A stretch of 64,000 nt of DNA from Desulfobulbus elongatus DSM 2908 (GTDB lineage: Bacteria > Desulfobacterota > Desulfobulbia > Desulfobulbales > Desulfobulbaceae), in contig NZ_JHZB01000005.1 in the NCBI RefSeq assembly GCF_000621145.1, positions 62,001-126,000 of the forward strand, in the 5' to 3' direction. Below, piece by piece: positions 62,426-64,000 of the stretch. Every line of letters starts with the position of its first letter. Position 1 is the stretch's first letter. A program made the translations under genes and the position numbers. The notes under the pieces are model-generated. The model was not told the origin of the DNA. It did no database searches and worked only from the letters and a program-made list of their open reading frames with translations.

Positions 62426-63157
62426 TTGCGATTTCTGCTCTATAATATCCGCTATGCCACGGGGCAGGGCGGCCGTTTCCACTTTCCCTTTCCCTACGCC
62501 GGCTACCTGCGGCGTTCCCGCGGAAATTTCGATAAAATCGTCGAATTTGTCGCCGCCGTGCAGCCCGATGTCATGGGGCTGGTCGAGGTCGATGGCGGCT
62601 CGTTTCGTACCGACCGGCTGTGCCAGGCGGAGATGATCGCCAGGCAGTTGGGATATTATCATGTTGTCGAGACCAAGTACGGCTCGGGTTCGATGGTGCA
62701 GAGATTGCCCCTGCTCAGGGAACAGGGCAATGCCGTGCTCACCCGGATGCCGATTGTCAGTCACCGCTTCCACTATTTCGACGAAGGGGTCAAGCGCCTT
62801 GTCATCCAGGTCTGCACCGAACACCTCACCGTTTTCCTCGTCCACCTCTCCCTGACCTACCGCAACCGGCAGTATCAGTTGGAACGGTTGTACAAACTGA
62901 TCCGCTCGGTCGACCGGCCGATGATTTTGGCCGGCGATTTCAATGTGCTGTGGGGCATGCGGGAGCTGGAGCTGTTTCTCGGCGCCACCGGTCTGGTCAG
63001 CGCCAATCCGGAGAAAAAACCCTCCTACCCCAGTCGCGCCCCGAAGCGGGAACTCGATTTCATTCTCCACAGTCCGGAACTCAAGGTGGTTCAGTTCCAG
63101 ATTCCGCCGGTGACCTATTCCGACCACGCCCCCCTGATCTGCGATTTTGTGTTGTGA
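62426..63157 (+). CDS. Endonuclease/exonuclease/phosphatase-family protein
   Basis: A 243-residue protein of the EEP fold. RFLLYNIRYATGQG is the N-terminal metal motif, MGLVEVDGGS the catalytic Glu segment, MILAGDFNVLWG the DxN motif and YSDHAPLICDF the C-terminal histidine. It starts at TTG 62426 with GGGAGGA 6 bases upstream. The substrate (DNA, phospholipid or inositol phosphate) cannot be named. Plus-strand neighbours are pcnB before it and pgeF converging after. Confidence 0.85.
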   Translation: MRFLLYNIRYATGQGGRFHFPFPYAGYLRRSRGNFDKIVEFVAAVQPDVMGLVEVDGGSFRTDRLCQAEMIARQLGYYHVVETKYGSGSMVQRLPLLREQGNAVLTRMPIVSHRFHYFDEGVKRLVIQVCTEHLTVFLVHLSLTYRNRQYQLERLYKLIRSVDRPMILAGDFNVLWGMRELELFLGATGLVSANPEKKPSYPSRAPKRELDFILHSPELKVVQFQIPPVTYSDHAPLICDFVL

Positions 63158-63192
63158 TCGGAAGCCGGAGGCCCGTTCGGTGAGGTTTTGCC

Positions 63193-63957
63193 TCAAACGG
63201 TGGGCGGCAGGCCGATGAAGGAGCCGTTTCTGCCGGTGACGCCGCCGGTCGCCGTGCGGGCGCGGCGGTAGGAGAAAAACTGCGGATTGCAGCGGGTGCA
63301 CAGGCCGGCCACGTCGATGTGTTCGGGGAGAACGCCGGCGTCGAGCAGTTGCCTGCGGCTGATGCTCCAGAAGTCGAAGTGGTGCGGCCGGACCTGAAAG
63401 GCGTGCATCCAGGCGGGCAGCTCTTTGCGGTAATGGATGAACTCGGCGCAGCAGGGCCCCAGGGATGGGCTGATGGCCGCCCGCAGGCTGGCTGGGGCGA
63501 TCCCGTACTCGGCGTGCAGGCAGTGGATGGTCTTGCCGATGAGATCGAGCACGCTGCCGCGCCAGCCGCAGTGGATGGCGGCGACGATCCCCGCTGCCGG
63601 CGCCGCGAGCAGGACGGCTTGGCAGTCGGCCTGCTGGATCAAGACGCCGGTGTCGGGCAGGGATGTAATCAGGGCGTCGTAGCCTTCAGGTTCCTCCTGG
63701 AAATATTTTCGGTCGTCGACCCGGAGGATGCGGTCGCCATGGACCTGGCGGACCGAGACCAGATGGCGCAGGCCCAGAGCCGCCAGAGCGCGTGCCCGGT
63801 TGGCGTGCACCCGTTCGGCCTGGTCGCCGACGGAATGGCTGAGGTTGAGGGAGGCGAACGGCGGCTCGCTCGTGCCGCCGGCGCAGGTGAACATGCCGTG
63901 GGGCACGGGCAGCAGGAGGCTGGTGTAATGGGGAAGCGGCGATTGGTGCAGGCGCAT
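63193..63957 (-). CDS. pgeF: Polyphenol-oxidase/YfiH-family protein (PgeF-like)
   Basis: A 254-residue protein of the DUF152/YfiH family, thought to act as an editing factor that prevents L-Ser misincorporation at peptidoglycan or as a purine-nucleoside enzyme. LVSVRQVHGDRI, ADCQAVLLA, AAIHCGWRGSVLDLI and SPSLGPCCAEF contain the copper/zinc-binding His and Cys residues. The start at 63957 is set by homology (MRLHQSPLP). It is the last complete gene of the window. Confidence 0.88.
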   Translation of the reverse strand: MRLHQSPLPHYTSLLLPVPHGMFTCAGGTSEPPFASLNLSHSVGDQAERVHANRARALAALGLRHLVSVRQVHGDRILRVDDRKYFQEEPEGYDALITSLPDTGVLIQQADCQAVLLAAPAAGIVAAIHCGWRGSVLDLIGKTIHCLHAEYGIAPASLRAAISPSLGPCCAEFIHYRKELPAWMHAFQVRPHHFDFWSISRRQLLDAGVLPEHIDVAGLCTRCNPQFFSYRRARTATGGVTGRNGSFIGLPPTV

Positions 63958-63974
63958 GGGGCCTCATCGATACA

Positions 63975-64000
63975 AAAGGAAGGCTTTTCAGCCTTCCTTT
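63975..64000. terminator. Hairpin at the right edge of the window
   Basis: AAAGGAAGGC pairs with GCCTTCCTTT around TTTTCA. On the minus strand it would end a gene lying just right of the window. It lies directly upstream of pgeF. Confidence 0.65.

Noticed and set aside
60998-63301. 767-codon minus-strand frame opposite pcnB and the EEP gene
   Set aside because: Both plus-strand genes have clear catalytic motifs; the antisense frame merges them without homology.

Overview
This 64 kb window is a stretch of bacterial chromosome with high GC and tightly packed genes, mostly in core-metabolism operons. I see no phage, insertion sequence, CRISPR array, rRNA or tRNA gene. BamD, LolA, Pal, Skp and a heptose-7-phosphate kinase show an outer membrane with LPS. 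RNase Y, the futalosine route to menaquinone, an F0-only ATP synthase operon, a MucR regulator and a split APH/kinase pair together point to Desulfobacterota, probably the Desulfobulbales. That placement is an inference from gene content, not from a marker tree.

Layout. 1-6.6 kb: secD (cut by the window edge) and larB on the minus strand, a plus-strand APH-like/P-loop kinase pair, then the minus-strand trxA-trxB-bamD operon. 6.8-12.1 kb: hemL, the F0 cluster atpZ-atpI-atpB-atpE ending at a strong terminator, then a nucleoside phosphorylase and rimO. 12.1-18.9 kb, minus strand: cbpA-cbpM-rmuC-lipoprotein-yjbQ-small ORF-mqnL-rluB-ihfB-like. 19.0-23.3 kb: aroK, glgA, an unknown gene and gap. 23.4-28.7 kb: a regulatory block read on the minus strand as HDOD protein, hybrid histidine kinase, then an unusual ParB-like protein with an extra N-terminal domain and a 16-bp palindrome just past its stop. 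A small zinc-binding protein lies beyond it. 29.1-35.2 kb: a lytic transglycosylase, a NUDIX hydrolase, then zapB-like-zapA, a candidate 6S RNA, rny and tyrS. 35.3-41.0 kb: a Fur/PerR-family regulator, dusB, an uncharacterised radical SAM enzyme with a small partner, and glgP.

41.2-46.1 kb: pal (with an attenuator-like hairpin in its leader), skp, the heptose kinase gene, then yicC-remA-gmk-rlmB. 46.1-50.2 kb, minus strand: an S1-domain protein, a frameshifted metallophosphoesterase, murI-lolA and mucR. 50.2-56.4 kb: a candidate GEMM-I (c-di-GMP) riboswitch ahead of an fmdB-like gene, queA, then mqnB-mqnD-mobA-gdhA-bpt. 56.5-64 kb: hisS-aspS (minus), a nitronate monooxygenase-family gene, pcnB with an 11-G run in its active-site motif, an EEP-family hydrolase and pgeF.

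Themes. Envelope assembly genes (secD, bamD, lolA, pal, skp, heptose kinase, murI) are spread over several operons. Menaquinone synthesis is split between mqnL and mqnB-mqnD. Glycogen genes glgA and glgP are 17 kb apart. The best candidates for something undescribed are the HDOD/kinase/ParB-like block with its palindrome, the GEMM-like element before fmdB, and the radical SAM pair.
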